From assembly GCA_964409235.1 (NCBI GenBank), contig CAYPCN010000004.1:9606-73605 (forward strand): DNA of 64,000 bases, written 5' to 3'. Each line of letters opens with the position of its first letter. Position 1 is the stretch's first letter. The DNA comes from CAINFV01 sp964409235 (GTDB lineage Bacteria > Chlamydiota > Chlamydiia > Chlamydiales > FEN-1388). Shown here in pieces: positions 34,569 to 44,312 of this stretch. The notes beneath the pieces were generated by a model. It did no database searches and was not told the origin of the DNA. It saw only the letters and a program-made list of their open reading frames with translations. Both the position numbers and the translations under genes were made by a program.

Positions 34569-36938
34569 TTAAAAACCGACTCCAATGGAAAAGAAGAAAT
34601 GACGAACATCCCTCTTATTCTCTGGATGGATAGGAAACCCTAGCCCAAACGTCAACGGCGTTGTATCGGAAATATAAAAACGCAAACCAACACCAGCAGT
34701 CGCTTGAAGGCGGCCAAGACGAAACTCCTGCCACCATACATTGCCAATGTCTGTAAACACAAAACCATTCAGCCGTTTCCAAAGAGGATGTTCATATTCT
34801 CCAGAAAAGAGCAATGACGTCATCCCTCCGCGCGGGGTTCTCTCGCGATCATGGAATTTTGGGCCAACCATATTGTATTTGAACCCTCGCATCGTCGCAT
34901 CACCACCTAGGTAGAGACGCTCATCAAGCGGCAGCTTCCGAGGCTTTGTCCCAAAAACGGTTTTGATCGCCTGAGCATCACCTCTAAATTTCAGCACCCC
35001 AGTTCCAAATGGGGAGTAAAAACAGGAGTTCAGGTACGCAAGTTTCAAAAAGCGGTGGTCGCCGCCAAGGCCTCCATACTCCGCAGATAGTTCTGAGCGA
35101 ACCCCTTCTTTGGGAAGCACAGGATGGTTCGTAGAGTCATAATAGAGCGCTACGCCGACAGCTGAGATCGTGCCCCCATTTTTTGACTCGCGAACCAGCT
35201 GACGGTTTCTTCGTGTATGGTAAATGTTTTTGAGGTCAATGTCTGAGTCTTTAATGCGGTAATGCGTGCCAAATTTCAAGAATGGATTGATCTCGTATTT
35301 GCCGAAAAGACTTGCTTGATCCGATTTGATCGTATAGTCGCTCGACGCATACGAATTGCGAAGCTTTTCTAGATCGACACCGACCACCCAATTCGTATCG
35401 AGGAAGTACGGCTTCGTCCATGACGCTTTGTACGACAGCTGTTTGGTACCAACCGTCACACTGGCAGAGACGCTTTCGCCACCACCACGAACAGCTCGAT
35501 ACCCATCGGAAAACATCCTAGGAAGACCGAGCAATCGAAAATTCGACTCTGAAATCCCCAATCCGCCAGACACCCCTTCATCAGAACTCCAGCCAGCAAA
35601 TGCCATAAAGCGCGCTGTCGTTCCTATCTCTTCAACTTCGATATGCACATCTCGGAACGGCGTCGCCCCCTCTCCCCCATCAAGACGGCTCGATTTGACC
35701 GCATAGACGTTCACAGTTTTGAAATACCCGATGTTGCGCAATCGCTCTTCGGTCTTGGCAAGGAGGTTAGAGTCAAAGACAGCTCCAGGGACCAGCAGAG
35801 TCTCGTGAAGGATCACGCGCGGCTCCGTGATCGTGTTGCCGATGATCTCGATCATTCCCACACGAAAACATCGGCCCTCTTCCACGCGGAAATTCACATC
35901 GTAGACCAGCGCATCATCGCGAAGCTTCGGCTCGGGAACAATAGACGCGTCAATATATCCCTTCGAACCATACATGTTGTATATGGCCTTCCCCGCACGA
36001 CGTATCTCATCGGGAGAATAGACTTGGCCCGGGGTAAGCTCGGCTTTTTTCAACAGAGCTTCTTGCGTATAGAGAACATTGCCGGAAGTCGTACAATTTC
36101 CCAACCGATAGACGTTCCCCTTCTCAACTGCGATGTCAATAACAATGCGGTCTTTCGAACGCTCAGACGGAATAATCGACGTTGCCACCTTAGCATCCAA
36201 ATACCCCTTATTTTGGAAGTATCTGAGCATTGTCATCTCATCTTGGCGGAAGACATCTTTATAAAAGGTACCCTGGTTCGTCAACCACGACAGCCATAGA
36301 GAGTATTCTTTGGTCATGAGCGAATCGCAGATCTCGTCGCTCTCTTCGGAGGTGCAGCCAGAGAACCGGATTTCCTCGACATATCCAGCGCGGCCTTCCT
36401 TGATAACAATATCAATGTCAACAGTGTTTGGCTCTGGACGAGGGGCGACGACAAAATCAATTTCGGACTCAAAAAAGCCCTTTTTCACGTAGAACTGGCG
36501 CAGTTTTTGCATCGCCTTTGAAAACCCTTGTCGATCATAGACCGAGCCAGTGGCAATTCCGAGCTCTTTTGCGAGTGTGTCCGTTTCGACTGCTGCATTG
36601 CCCTGCCATCGTATCGCATGGATCAATGGCTTTTTCCACACCTTAAGAACAATGGTTACCTCACCATCGCTCACCATCACTGTCGGCTCAACCCGATCAA
36701 ACTCCTTAGCAATCTGCTTTAAATCCTTATCAAAGGTACTCTGAGAAAAACGTTCTTGTTCTTTTGTCTGTAGCGTCGAAAGCACGGATTCTTCGCTTCC
36801 AGCTGGCTCACCGACGATCTCTAAAGAAAAACTTTTAATAGGAAGCGCCTCTGGACTACCAATAACAGCTCCCCATGCGAATGAAACCGCACATGCGAAT
36901 ACGACACAGCACAGACGTCTCCAAAATCCACTCTTCAT
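34569..36938 (-). CDS. bamA: BamA/Omp85 outer-membrane assembly factor
   Basis: The 789-residue protein starts at ATG 36938 with GAGGA five bases upstream and a signal peptide (KSGFWRRLCCVVFACAVSFA). Five POTRA domains fill about residues 40-430, and a C-terminal 16-strand beta barrel follows, with the conserved FRGF-type motif as MRGFKYNMVGP near 700 and a terminal Phe (FSIGVGF). It inserts beta-barrel proteins in the outer membrane. An in-frame extension to 37079 lacks a ribosome site and would hide the signal peptide. It is the first gene of bamA-ompH-lpxD. Confidence 0.95.
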   Translation of the reverse strand: MKSGFWRRLCCVVFACAVSFAWGAVIGSPEALPIKSFSLEIVGEPAGSEESVLSTLQTKEQERFSQSTFDKDLKQIAKEFDRVEPTVMVSDGEVTIVLKVWKKPLIHAIRWQGNAAVETDTLAKELGIATGSVYDRQGFSKAMQKLRQFYVKKGFFESEIDFVVAPRPEPNTVDIDIVIKEGRAGYVEEIRFSGCTSEESDEICDSLMTKEYSLWLSWLTNQGTFYKDVFRQDEMTMLRYFQNKGYLDAKVATSIIPSERSKDRIVIDIAVEKGNVYRLGNCTTSGNVLYTQEALLKKAELTPGQVYSPDEIRRAGKAIYNMYGSKGYIDASIVPEPKLRDDALVYDVNFRVEEGRCFRVGMIEIIGNTITEPRVILHETLLVPGAVFDSNLLAKTEERLRNIGYFKTVNVYAVKSSRLDGGEGATPFRDVHIEVEEIGTTARFMAFAGWSSDEGVSGGLGISESNFRLLGLPRMFSDGYRAVRGGGESVSASVTVGTKQLSYKASWTKPYFLDTNWVVGVDLEKLRNSYASSDYTIKSDQASLFGKYEINPFLKFGTHYRIKDSDIDLKNIYHTRRNRQLVRESKNGGTISAVGVALYYDSTNHPVLPKEGVRSELSAEYGGLGGDHRFLKLAYLNSCFYSPFGTGVLKFRGDAQAIKTVFGTKPRKLPLDERLYLGGDATMRGFKYNMVGPKFHDRERTPRGGMTSLLFSGEYEHPLWKRLNGFVFTDIGNVWWQEFRLGRLQATAGVGLRFYISDTTPLTFGLGFPIHPENKRDVRHFFFSIGVGF

Positions 36939-37180
36939 TGCTATCCTCGAAAAAGCTAAGGTAAGAAAGAAAAGCGTACGACGGCTAAGGGGAATACTGC
37001 AAGATGTCATTTTATTCTTCGTTCCTGTATTCTTTGAGACAATAGAGCACGGCTTTTCAGAAGCAATAACGAACCTCATATTCCTGGCAATATGGGCAAA
37101 GGCGAGATTGGCACAAAGATTGGTCTCTATCCTCGAAAAGCCGTCGTATACCTAGCTCTGATAATGGGGGCGTTCGCTAC
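36939..37180. promoter_or_regulatory. Divergent intergenic region between bamA and kdsB
   Basis: The 242 bases carry the upstream signals of two divergent envelope/LPS units. CTATCCTCGAAAA occurs twice (near 36940 and 37128), and CATATT-CCTGGC-AATATG (37077-37094) is a perfect 6-bp inverted repeat that could be an operator. No convincing -35/-10 pair was found. Confidence 0.3.
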
Positions 37181-37948
37181 ATGGTCTTTAGGCCAGTAAT
37201 TGTTGTCATTCCTGCCCGCTACAGCAGCACACGATTCCCTGGAAAGCCTCTCGTTATGATCAATGGGGTATCGCTGCTAGAGCGAACCTACCGTCGTGTC
37301 ATGCGTTGCCAGCTCATCAATCATTGCGTGATCGCAACAGATGATGAACGCATCATGCAAGCGGCCCATGCGTTTGATGCTGATGTCGTGATGACGTCGG
37401 CGTCTTGCTTCACAGGTACCGACCGCGTGGCAGAAGCCGTGAGACTACGAGACGATCTGAAGAACGCGGAGATGATTGTAAACGTCCAAGGGGATGAACC
37501 CTGCATAGAGCCGGATACCATTGCCAAAGTGGTAGAAGTCTTGCGATCCTCCCCTCTCGACAGCATGGGAACAGCTATTGCTCCAATACGATCTAAAGAA
37601 GAACTCGTGAATACCAATATTGTGAAATGCGTCAAAACAGCCACGGGGAAAGCACTTTATTTTAGCCGCCATGCCATTCCTGGTTCGAAACAGGGAATTC
37701 AAGTGGACTCTCTCCCCTATTTCCGGCATGTTGGCATTTATGCCTATAGGCCGGAGTTTCTCCTGCGGTTTTCTGCGCTTCCGCCAACGCCGCTTCAACA
37801 GGCCGAAGATCTCGAAATGCTGCGGGCCATGGAGCATGGTTTTTCGATCGCCGTGGCACAAGTTTCTCATCATAGTCCAGATGTCAATGTACCATCTGAT
37901 ATTCAGGAGGTAGAACAGTGGATACAGAGCCAGCCTTTATCTTCGTAA
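37181..37948 (+). CDS. kdsB: CMP-KDO synthetase (3-deoxy-manno-octulosonate cytidylyltransferase)
   Basis: The 255-residue protein has the nucleotidyl-transferase start VIPARYSSTRFPGKPL, VQGDEPCI near residue 103, and ALYFSRHAIPG near 162. It activates KDO with CTP for lipopolysaccharide. GGGGGCG lies before the ATG. The last 31 bases overlap pyrG, whose product CTP is this enzyme's substrate. The order kdsB-pyrG-ruvX is that of Chlamydia. Confidence 0.95.
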   Translation: MVFRPVIVVIPARYSSTRFPGKPLVMINGVSLLERTYRRVMRCQLINHCVIATDDERIMQAAHAFDADVVMTSASCFTGTDRVAEAVRLRDDLKNAEMIVNVQGDEPCIEPDTIAKVVEVLRSSPLDSMGTAIAPIRSKEELVNTNIVKCVKTATGKALYFSRHAIPGSKQGIQVDSLPYFRHVGIYAYRPEFLLRFSALPPTPLQQAEDLEMLRAMEHGFSIAVAQVSHHSPDVNVPSDIQEVEQWIQSQPLSS

Positions 37949-39543
37949 CAGGTGGTGTCATCTCATCACTCGGCAAAGGGATCACCGCTTCTGCCATTGG
38001 CCTATTGCTCGAGCGCCAGGGCTATTCCGTCGCCATGATGAAGCTTGACCCCTACCTCAATATTGACCCCGGTACGATGAGTCCATTTCAGCATGGAGAG
38101 GTGTATGTTACCGACGATGGTGCAGAGGCCGACCTCGACCTAGGACACTACTCGCGCTTTACCCGTTCTCCATTGAGTAAAATCTCTACAGTCACCTCAG
38201 GGCAGATCTACGAAGAAGTACTCAAAAAGGAACGACGAGGCGATTTTCTGGGATCGACGGTACAGGTGATCCCTCATGTCACCGAGGAGATTAAGCGCCG
38301 GCTTTGTATTTGCGCCAGCCAGCTCCGTGGTTTTGGATTTGTCATTGCAGAGATTGGCGGCACCGTGGGCGACATCGAGTCACAGCCATTTCTTGAAGCG
38401 ATCCGACAGTTTCGGTACGAAAAGAAGCGATCGTGCTTGAACGTTCATGTCACATATGTCCCTTTTATCAAAGCTGCTGGCGAATTGAAGACAAAGCCTA
38501 CGCAGCATTCGGTGCAAGCGCTGCGCCAGATTGGCATCTTCCCCGATCTCATCCTTTGCCGCTCGGAAAGCTCGGTGGGACCCGAAGAGCGGGCGAAGAT
38601 CAGCCTGTTCTGCAATGTCCCCAACCGCTCGGTCTTCGACCTGCCCGACGTCGATTTGATCTATGACGTTCCCGTCGTCCTTCATAACCAAAATATTGAA
38701 GGCGTCATCCTTCAGCACGTTGGTCTCAAAGAAAAGCCCATTGACCTCAGCGATTGGCAATATAGCAGTCGCCCCTGCGTTTCTGACCCCTCTGTCGTGA
38801 GAATCGGCGTCGTCGGGAAGTACGTCAAACACCAAGACGCCTACAAATCTTTGTATGAATCTCTGTACCATGCTTCTTGTAAAGTTGGCTGCAAGCTCAA
38901 AATTGAAAAGCTTGACCCTGAAAAAATTGAGAATGAATTCCCCCATTCGTTCACAAATCTCGATGGCTACCTCGTGCCTGGCGGATTTGGCATGAGGGGC
39001 TGGGAAGGGAAAATTGCCACGGCCACCTACTGTCGAACAGAAAAAATCCCCTATTTTGGCATCTGCCTTGGCATGCAGGTGCTGACTGTAGAGTTTGCGC
39101 GAAAAGTCCTTGGCCTCCACAATGCTGATTCCACGGAAGTCAATGCGCAGACACCCCACCCTGTCGTCTCGCTTCTCTCGGAGCAAGAACATGTCACACA
39201 TCTTGGTGGGACGATGCGCCTTGGGGCGTATCCTTGCCTTCTTCACGAAGGCTCTCTTGCATTCCAAGCCTATGGCACAGCAAAAATCAGCGAACGACAT
39301 CGCCACCGATACGAGTTTAACTCGCAGTATCGCGCCCATTTCCTTCAAAATGGGGCGCTCATCTCTGGGACAAGCCCAGACGGCTCGTTATGCGAAGTAA
39401 TTGAAGTGGTGAACCACCCTTGGATGCTCGGCGCCCAATTCCATCCTGAATTTAAATCAACGCCCACAGATCCCCATCCTCTGTTCGTCGCTTTTCTCAA
39501 GGCCTCTCTCGACCATGCGCAAGCAAAGAGAGGGCGTGCATGA
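37918..39543 (+). CDS. pyrG: CTP synthase
   Basis: The 541-residue protein has the synthetase domain from FVTGGVISSLGKGITASAIG onward and a class I glutamine amidotransferase domain after about residue 290, with nucleophile GICLGMQ near 381 and QFHPEFKS near 503. It makes CTP from UTP and glutamine. It starts at GTG with AGGAGG eight bases upstream, inside the end of kdsB. The TGA overlaps the ruvX start (ATGA). Confidence 0.97.
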   Translation: MDTEPAFIFVTGGVISSLGKGITASAIGLLLERQGYSVAMMKLDPYLNIDPGTMSPFQHGEVYVTDDGAEADLDLGHYSRFTRSPLSKISTVTSGQIYEEVLKKERRGDFLGSTVQVIPHVTEEIKRRLCICASQLRGFGFVIAEIGGTVGDIESQPFLEAIRQFRYEKKRSCLNVHVTYVPFIKAAGELKTKPTQHSVQALRQIGIFPDLILCRSESSVGPEERAKISLFCNVPNRSVFDLPDVDLIYDVPVVLHNQNIEGVILQHVGLKEKPIDLSDWQYSSRPCVSDPSVVRIGVVGKYVKHQDAYKSLYESLYHASCKVGCKLKIEKLDPEKIENEFPHSFTNLDGYLVPGGFGMRGWEGKIATATYCRTEKIPYFGICLGMQVLTVEFARKVLGLHNADSTEVNAQTPHPVVSLLSEQEHVTHLGGTMRLGAYPCLLHEGSLAFQAYGTAKISERHRHRYEFNSQYRAHFLQNGALISGTSPDGSLCEVIEVVNHPWMLGAQFHPEFKSTPTDPHPLFVAFLKASLDHAQAKRGRA

Positions 39544-39977
39544 AAGGACGGCTCCTAGGAGTAGATTTTGGCCATGCACGCATTGGCCTGGCTGTGTCCG
39601 ACCCCCTCCATCTCATTGCCAGCCCTCTTGCGACAATTCGTGGGTCGAAAAATCCCGTGACTGCAGCGACCAATGTCGCCGCAGAGGTTCGCAAGCTCAA
39701 GATGGACATCGACCAGATCATCGTCGGGCTGCCGCTCCACATGAACGGTTCTGAATCTGAGCGGTCAGCAGAAGTGCGCTCGTTCGCCTGTGCACTCGAA
39801 GAGCAAACAGGCATTAGCGTACAATTATTCGACGAACGACTCACCTCTGTCCAAGCAGAACGGCTCATGAAACACGCTCTGATGACGCGAAGAGAACGCT
39901 CTTCATCTATTGATGGCGTTTCTAGTACAATTCTTCTTCAATCATTTCTTGACCTTCAAGGGACAATGCGATCGTGA
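39540..39977 (+). CDS. ruvX: RuvX/YqgF-family nuclease (pre-16S rRNA processing)
   Basis: The 145-residue RNase H-like protein has GVDFGHARIGLAVSDP at the N-terminus (first catalytic Asp), VGLPLHMNGSES near 62 and FDERLTSVQAER near 99 (acidic residues). It is implicated in 16S rRNA 5' processing. Its ATG overlaps the pyrG stop and its TGA overlaps the GTG of the next gene, so the run is tightly coupled. Confidence 0.92.
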   Translation: MKGRLLGVDFGHARIGLAVSDPLHLIASPLATIRGSKNPVTAATNVAAEVRKLKMDIDQIIVGLPLHMNGSESERSAEVRSFACALEEQTGISVQLFDERLTSVQAERLMKHALMTRRERSSSIDGVSSTILLQSFLDLQGTMRS

Positions 39978-41188
39978 CAGCGCCGGTATTCATTCACATC
40001 CTCAGCTTAGACACAGTAGGGGGCGTAGAATCTCTGTATGTGCATTTTGTCACAGAAGCTTTGGCGCAAGGGAGATCTACCCATTATACTTCAGTCTGTG
40101 GGAAGCCTCCGCATACGAAATTTTCCTCCCACTTTGGGGCGCTCGGCTACAAGGCATTCCTCGAAGAGCACATCATGGGCTTGCGATTGCCCCGCCTGCT
40201 TCGAACTCTTGTTCATCTGCGTCGAGCCATGGTCCATGAGATTGTCAAACCCTCTCTGTGGATCTATTGGAACCGCATTGAAGAGCATTCTCCACCAGGA
40301 ATGGCAGCCTATTACGAACATGGCGCCGCTTGGAATGTGCCTGTTTCAAAGAAGAGGATGAAATTCCTTTCTCGTTGTTCGCATATGATGGCAAATTCCA
40401 ATGCCGCCGCCGTCATCCTAAAAGAAAAGTGGGATGTCCACACGCCGATCACCGTTGTGGCCAACCCTCTGCGCCCTGATATCAGCATCCGCGAAACGCC
40501 ACGAGCGTTGACTTCGCACCGCCCTCTCCGCTTAGGGTTCATAGGCCGCCTTGTCCCTGTCAAAGGGCTCCTGGTGGCGCTTCACGCGCTGAAACTTCTC
40601 CTTGCCCGCGGTATTGACGCCACTCTTTCCATCGCCGGTGTCGGCCCGATGAAAGAGATTGGACGGCGGCGCTCGCATGAACTCGGCATTGAACCCTCTG
40701 TCCACTGGATGGGATGCCTAGATCGCGTGACCGACTTCTACGATGGGATTGACATCCTTCTAACGCCATCCATTCGAGAGCCATTGGGATTGGTGTCCTT
40801 AGAAGCCGCAGCACGAGGTGTCCCTGTCATTGCTGCTGCTGTCGATGGTCTACCCGAGGCGGTCCTCAATGAGAAGACGGGAATATGTGTCGCACCAACG
40901 CTGAGCATCTATGAGGCTAAAAACCTCCTCATTAGCCACAAGGAGCTCCCAGATTGTGTGGTCGATATGAAAACCCGAACTCTGGTGTCGCCGAAGGTCG
41001 TAGACCCGCAGCATTGTGTTGAAGCGATAGAACAGCTGCTATTAGACTCGAAGAAGTATGCTCAGTTCAGTGCCAATGCTCTATGCCACGCGCGAGAACG
41101 CGCCGACTTCCCTTTGTACTTCAACACATTGCACGACATTTTAACAGCTAATGGGGATGCGCTCTCCCCGCCTTCTGATTCACTATAA
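39974..41188 (+). CDS. GT4-family (GT-B) glycosyltransferase
   Basis: The 404-residue cytosolic or peripheral enzyme has the N-terminal acceptor domain with LDTVGGVESLYVHF, then the nucleotide-sugar domain with GFIGRLVPVKGLLVALHAL near residue 190 and the EX7E-type motif REPLGLVSLEAAARGVPVIA near 272. It transfers a sugar from a nucleotide donor; donor and acceptor are unknown. It starts at GTG overlapping the ruvX TGA (GTGA). In Chlamydia ruvX is followed by zwf instead, so this gene marks a lineage-specific arrangement. Coupling to kdsB suggests surface glycan work, which is inference. Confidence 0.85.
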   Translation: MTAPVFIHILSLDTVGGVESLYVHFVTEALAQGRSTHYTSVCGKPPHTKFSSHFGALGYKAFLEEHIMGLRLPRLLRTLVHLRRAMVHEIVKPSLWIYWNRIEEHSPPGMAAYYEHGAAWNVPVSKKRMKFLSRCSHMMANSNAAAVILKEKWDVHTPITVVANPLRPDISIRETPRALTSHRPLRLGFIGRLVPVKGLLVALHALKLLLARGIDATLSIAGVGPMKEIGRRRSHELGIEPSVHWMGCLDRVTDFYDGIDILLTPSIREPLGLVSLEAAARGVPVIAAAVDGLPEAVLNEKTGICVAPTLSIYEAKNLLISHKELPDCVVDMKTRTLVSPKVVDPQHCVEAIEQLLLDSKKYAQFSANALCHARERADFPLYFNTLHDILTANGDALSPPSDSL

Positions 41189-41202
41189 AAGGAGTTCCGG
41201 GC

Positions 41203-43164
41203 ATGCGACGTTCGATTTGTTATACAGAGCCGACGACAGCCATTGCTGGAGAAAGAAACACCTGGAAGTTTATCGTGACCCCCTCCGTGGCTCTTCCAAA
41301 GGGAACGTTGCTGAAATTCGATATCGGCGGTCGCGGTCGCGTTGTTGACTGGGAAATCCCCCAACCTACGTCCAAAAATCAGGCGAACATACTCTGGGCA
41401 GAAATCGAAGGTGGGAAGAAGATCCAGCCAAAGGCTATCTCTACTCCTCAGAGTGTTGTCCCGTCTTTTGAATTTTCACTGCCTACAGAAGTTCCTGCAG
41501 GAAGAAAAATCACGATTGCCATGGGAACTCCCCGCGTCGGGCAAGAAGAAAAATATGGAAATCTTGCTCAGCTGACGATCCAGCGTCGACGCCCTTTCTA
41601 CCTGTACATCGACCCCACAAGAAAGCGTCAGTACTCAGATCCAGAAGTCTTCACTATCGATATCAAGGGCAATACGCTCCATACCATTCGCATTCTCTCT
41701 CCGTCGGTTGCAGTAAAAAACAAGCGGTTTGACGTCATCCTGCGGTTTGAAGATCGCTTTGGGAATTTGACGAACAACGCTCCTGAAGACACGCTCATTG
41801 AGTTTACTCATGAAAACCTTCGCGATTCATTGAAATGGCGACTGTTTCTTCCGGAGACCGGATTTATCGCCTTGCCGAATCTCTACTTTAATGAACCAGG
41901 GGTCTATTCCATCGTACTGAAGAACTTGAAGACCGGAGAGGAATTTCGCTCGAGCCCTATCAAATGCTTTCCCAATGAGACAAAAAATCTCTTCTGGGGA
42001 ACGGTACATGGCGAGTCAGAACGGTACGATTCCAGTGAAAACATCGAAAATTGCCTTCGCCATTTTCGCGATGAGAAATCTCTGAACTTTTTCGGATGTT
42101 CTGTCCCGGATTCTGTGGAAGAGACATCGAATGAAACATGGAAAAAAATCTGCGAACAGGTTGCTGAATTTAATGAAGATGACCGTTTCTGCGCCATCCT
42201 CGGGCAGCAATTCTGTGGAGAGGGTAAGGATGAAGGGATCCGCGGGTTTCTCTATAACAAAGATGAACGCCCTATCATTCGAAGCAAAGAAGCTCGTACG
42301 TCGACGCTCAAAAAAATTTATGCGCTTTTCTCTCCCAAAGAGCTGATCTCTATCGCCTGTTTTACCATGTCTAGCGCTCACTCTTGTGCTTTTTCGGAGT
42401 TTTTCCCGGAATTTGAACGTCTCGCTGAAATTTATAATGCTTGGGGCTGTTCTGAGAGAACAGCGAAAGAGGGGAACACGTTCCCCATCTGCTCATCAGC
42501 AAAACAGGGTGTTCATGAGGCTGCAGAGGGATCATTGCTCAAAGCACTCATGAAAAATCGAAGGTTTGGATTTATTGCTGGCGGTCTTGATGACCGATCG
42601 ATCTTCTCCTCCTTCTACGATACTGACCAAAAGCAATATCCTCCGGGGCTAACCGGAGTCTTCTGCGATCGATTGACACGGCAACATGTCTATGAGGCGT
42701 TTTATCATAGGTGCTGTTACGCCACAACTGGTGAGCGAATTGTCGTCGGGCTCTTTCTCGCGGGCAATCCAATGGGGTCGGAGCTCTCCACAGAACAGAA
42801 ACCAGGATTGCATATCAATCGGCATCTTTCTGGGTATGTGGCAGGCACGGCGGCCCTCAAAAAGGTTGAGCTCATCAGAAATGGACAAGTTCTCCATACC
42901 TTCCATTCAGAGACCAATTTCCTCGATTTTACCTTTGACGATATGGGAGAGCTTGCTAAATCCTGTATCAAGGCACCGGATGGCGCCACCCTCTTTGCCT
43001 TTTACTACCTGCGAGTGACGCAAGAGGATGGGCATATGGCATGGGCTTCACCGATTTGGGTCGACTGTCATCCGCGCCAAGTGAAAAAGCAGGTAGCAAA
43101 GCCTTTGGCTAAGACAAAAAAAACATCGTCCGACAAAGGCGATGAGAAGGCAAGCAGGTCGTAA
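41203..43164 (+). CDS. DUF3604-like (PHP-related) protein
   Basis: The 653-residue protein has a beta-rich N-terminal half (about residues 1-270) with no signal peptide. From FWGTVHGESERYDSSENIEN (near 268) it follows the DUF3604 layout, where the usual FWGDLHGQ is FWGTVHGE. Later AILGQQFCGEG, SSAHSC and GFIAGGLDDR occupy the places of family metal-site blocks, though several expected histidines are not obvious. The tail is Lys/Ser-rich. DUF3604 proteins are predicted metal-dependent hydrolases without an assigned substrate. AGGAG lies eight bases before the ATG. It probably shares the transcript with the glycosyltransferase 14 bases upstream. Confidence 0.55.
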   Translation: MRRSICYTEPTTAIAGERNTWKFIVTPSVALPKGTLLKFDIGGRGRVVDWEIPQPTSKNQANILWAEIEGGKKIQPKAISTPQSVVPSFEFSLPTEVPAGRKITIAMGTPRVGQEEKYGNLAQLTIQRRRPFYLYIDPTRKRQYSDPEVFTIDIKGNTLHTIRILSPSVAVKNKRFDVILRFEDRFGNLTNNAPEDTLIEFTHENLRDSLKWRLFLPETGFIALPNLYFNEPGVYSIVLKNLKTGEEFRSSPIKCFPNETKNLFWGTVHGESERYDSSENIENCLRHFRDEKSLNFFGCSVPDSVEETSNETWKKICEQVAEFNEDDRFCAILGQQFCGEGKDEGIRGFLYNKDERPIIRSKEARTSTLKKIYALFSPKELISIACFTMSSAHSCAFSEFFPEFERLAEIYNAWGCSERTAKEGNTFPICSSAKQGVHEAAEGSLLKALMKNRRFGFIAGGLDDRSIFSSFYDTDQKQYPPGLTGVFCDRLTRQHVYEAFYHRCCYATTGERIVVGLFLAGNPMGSELSTEQKPGLHINRHLSGYVAGTAALKKVELIRNGQVLHTFHSETNFLDFTFDDMGELAKSCIKAPDGATLFAFYYLRVTQEDGHMAWASPIWVDCHPRQVKKQVAKPLAKTKKTSSDKGDEKASRS

Positions 43165-43211
43165 TGCGAGTCATTTGCATGGCTCATGCTCACTGTACAA
43201 GGATGTGAACA

Positions 43212-43478
43212 ATGGCAGAATTGTATTTCCATCATGGAGAACGATATGAAGTTGAGGATGGCGCTCCAATAGAAGAGGCGTGCGAGCGAGCTGGCGTTCC
43301 CTTCGCCTGCTCGGGAGGCCTCTGCGGCACATGTATTGTTGAAGTACTTGAGGGAATGGAGAATCTCTCTGCTCCCACCCAAGCAGAGATCGACTTCATT
43401 GGGGAAGAAGGGGTGAAGAAAGAGCGAATGGCCTGTCAGTGCCGAATTATCTCTGGCAAGGCCACGATCAAATTCTAA
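43212..43478 (+). CDS. 2Fe-2S ferredoxin
   Basis: The 88-residue plant-type ferredoxin has ACSGGLCGTC (Cys33, 38 and 41) and MACQC near 75 supplying the fourth ligand. It carries electrons between a reductase and an acceptor that cannot be named from here. Length and motif spacing are normal. A GC-rich hairpin follows directly. Confidence 0.92.
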   Translation: MAELYFHHGERYEVEDGAPIEEACERAGVPFACSGGLCGTCIVEVLEGMENLSAPTQAEIDFIGEEGVKKERMACQCRIISGKATIKF

Positions 43479-43481
43479 GAA

Positions 43482-43500
43482 GGGGGGCCCGGTGCCCCCC
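43482..43500. terminator. GC-rich hairpin between convergent genes
   Basis: GGGGGG (43482-43487) pairs with CCCCCC (43495-43500) around CCCGGTG. It lacks a T-run on either side, so strength is uncertain, but the position between convergent genes fits termination. Confidence 0.45.
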
Positions 43501-43516
43501 CCCTCCTACAAATCGC

Positions 43517-44137
43517 TTACACATCAGAAGATGTGATTTCCGGCGTATCGTCAAAACCTATTGCCTCAGCTTCTTGATCGCGTACGCGCTGAAGCGCCAT
43601 ATACCGGAACGTCAAGAAAAGGCCGGGAAGAGAAATTGCAGTGCTATGAAGCATGGCCTTCCAATCCTGAGCTATCCACCCCATGGCAAACGAATAGACA
43701 GTGTCGACGAGAAAGGCCACAAACAGCGATGGCACCAGCACTCGTTCGAACATGCGATTCATATTATCGAGCGAATCTCGCAGACCATCTCCTAGCCCTT
43801 TTGAAGTCATGTCACCGCGCAGTACGGACCGTATGAAAGGAAGTATTGGCTCTACCTTGCGGCCCCAGGAAACGATAAGAGCGGGAATGGTAAGAATCCC
43901 ATTCCACAGTGATGCAAGAGCAACAAAAACTTCTGGGACGGCAAGAGAAATTCGCTCGACAACATAGGCTACATCTGGAGAGATCTCCTTGGACGTGAAT
44001 TGCACAAGTCTCTGGCGTCCAGATTCATACGTTTCGCCAATTTGCTGACACGTGGTTGTCACGACCGATGCGCATGATTCCCATGCATGTGAGACATTAT
44101 GACCAAAATTTTCAAAGGTTGCTGTAATGTTATTCAT
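43517..44137 (-). CDS. Unknown protein with two hydrophobic regions
   Basis: The 206-residue protein has no recognised domain. Residues about 62-90 (ISLAVPEVFVALASLWNGIL) and 134-180 (VLVPSLFVAFLVDTVYSF, then AISLPGLFLTF) are hydrophobic; the N-terminal 55 residues are polar with Thr and Ser. A soluble N-terminus plus hydrophobic pairs is seen in chlamydial inclusion-membrane (Inc) proteins, but the spacing here is loose. It stands alone between the ferredoxin and glgX. Confidence 0.6.
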   Translation of the reverse strand: MNNITATFENFGHNVSHAWESCASVVTTTCQQIGETYESGRQRLVQFTSKEISPDVAYVVERISLAVPEVFVALASLWNGILTIPALIVSWGRKVEPILPFIRSVLRGDMTSKGLGDGLRDSLDNMNRMFERVLVPSLFVAFLVDTVYSFAMGWIAQDWKAMLHSTAISLPGLFLTFRYMALQRVRDQEAEAIGFDDTPEITSSDV

Positions 44138-44205
44138 AATCTGTCCTAGGATAGAGTTTTGGTGCCAGGAACTGCTGTCCTCAGAGCCAGTTGCGATGCC
44201 GAATT

Positions 44206-44248
44206 TCTAGCATTGATGCTCCAAAACCTCATCACAAATGGCTCTCTC
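44206..44248 (+). repeat. Dispersed intergenic repeat, partial copy 6
   Basis: GCTCCAAAACCTCATCACAA then ATGGCTC (44217-44243) resembles the core of copy 3. It lies in the divergent gap before glgX. The remaining bases of this 175-base gap show nothing else. Confidence 0.5.
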
Positions 44249-44312
44249 AAACGAGAACGCGACGGATATGACACAACAAGCGTAAATATTCAATAAAGAA
44301 CGAGGGAACATT

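Noticed and set aside
36939..37079. 47-residue N-terminal extension of BamA
   Set aside because: It would bury the signal peptide, and the ATG at 36938 has a good ribosome site.
43165..43211. CATTTGCATGGCTCATGC considered as another repeat copy
   Set aside because: Only about eight bases match the core and no flanking segments of the element are present.
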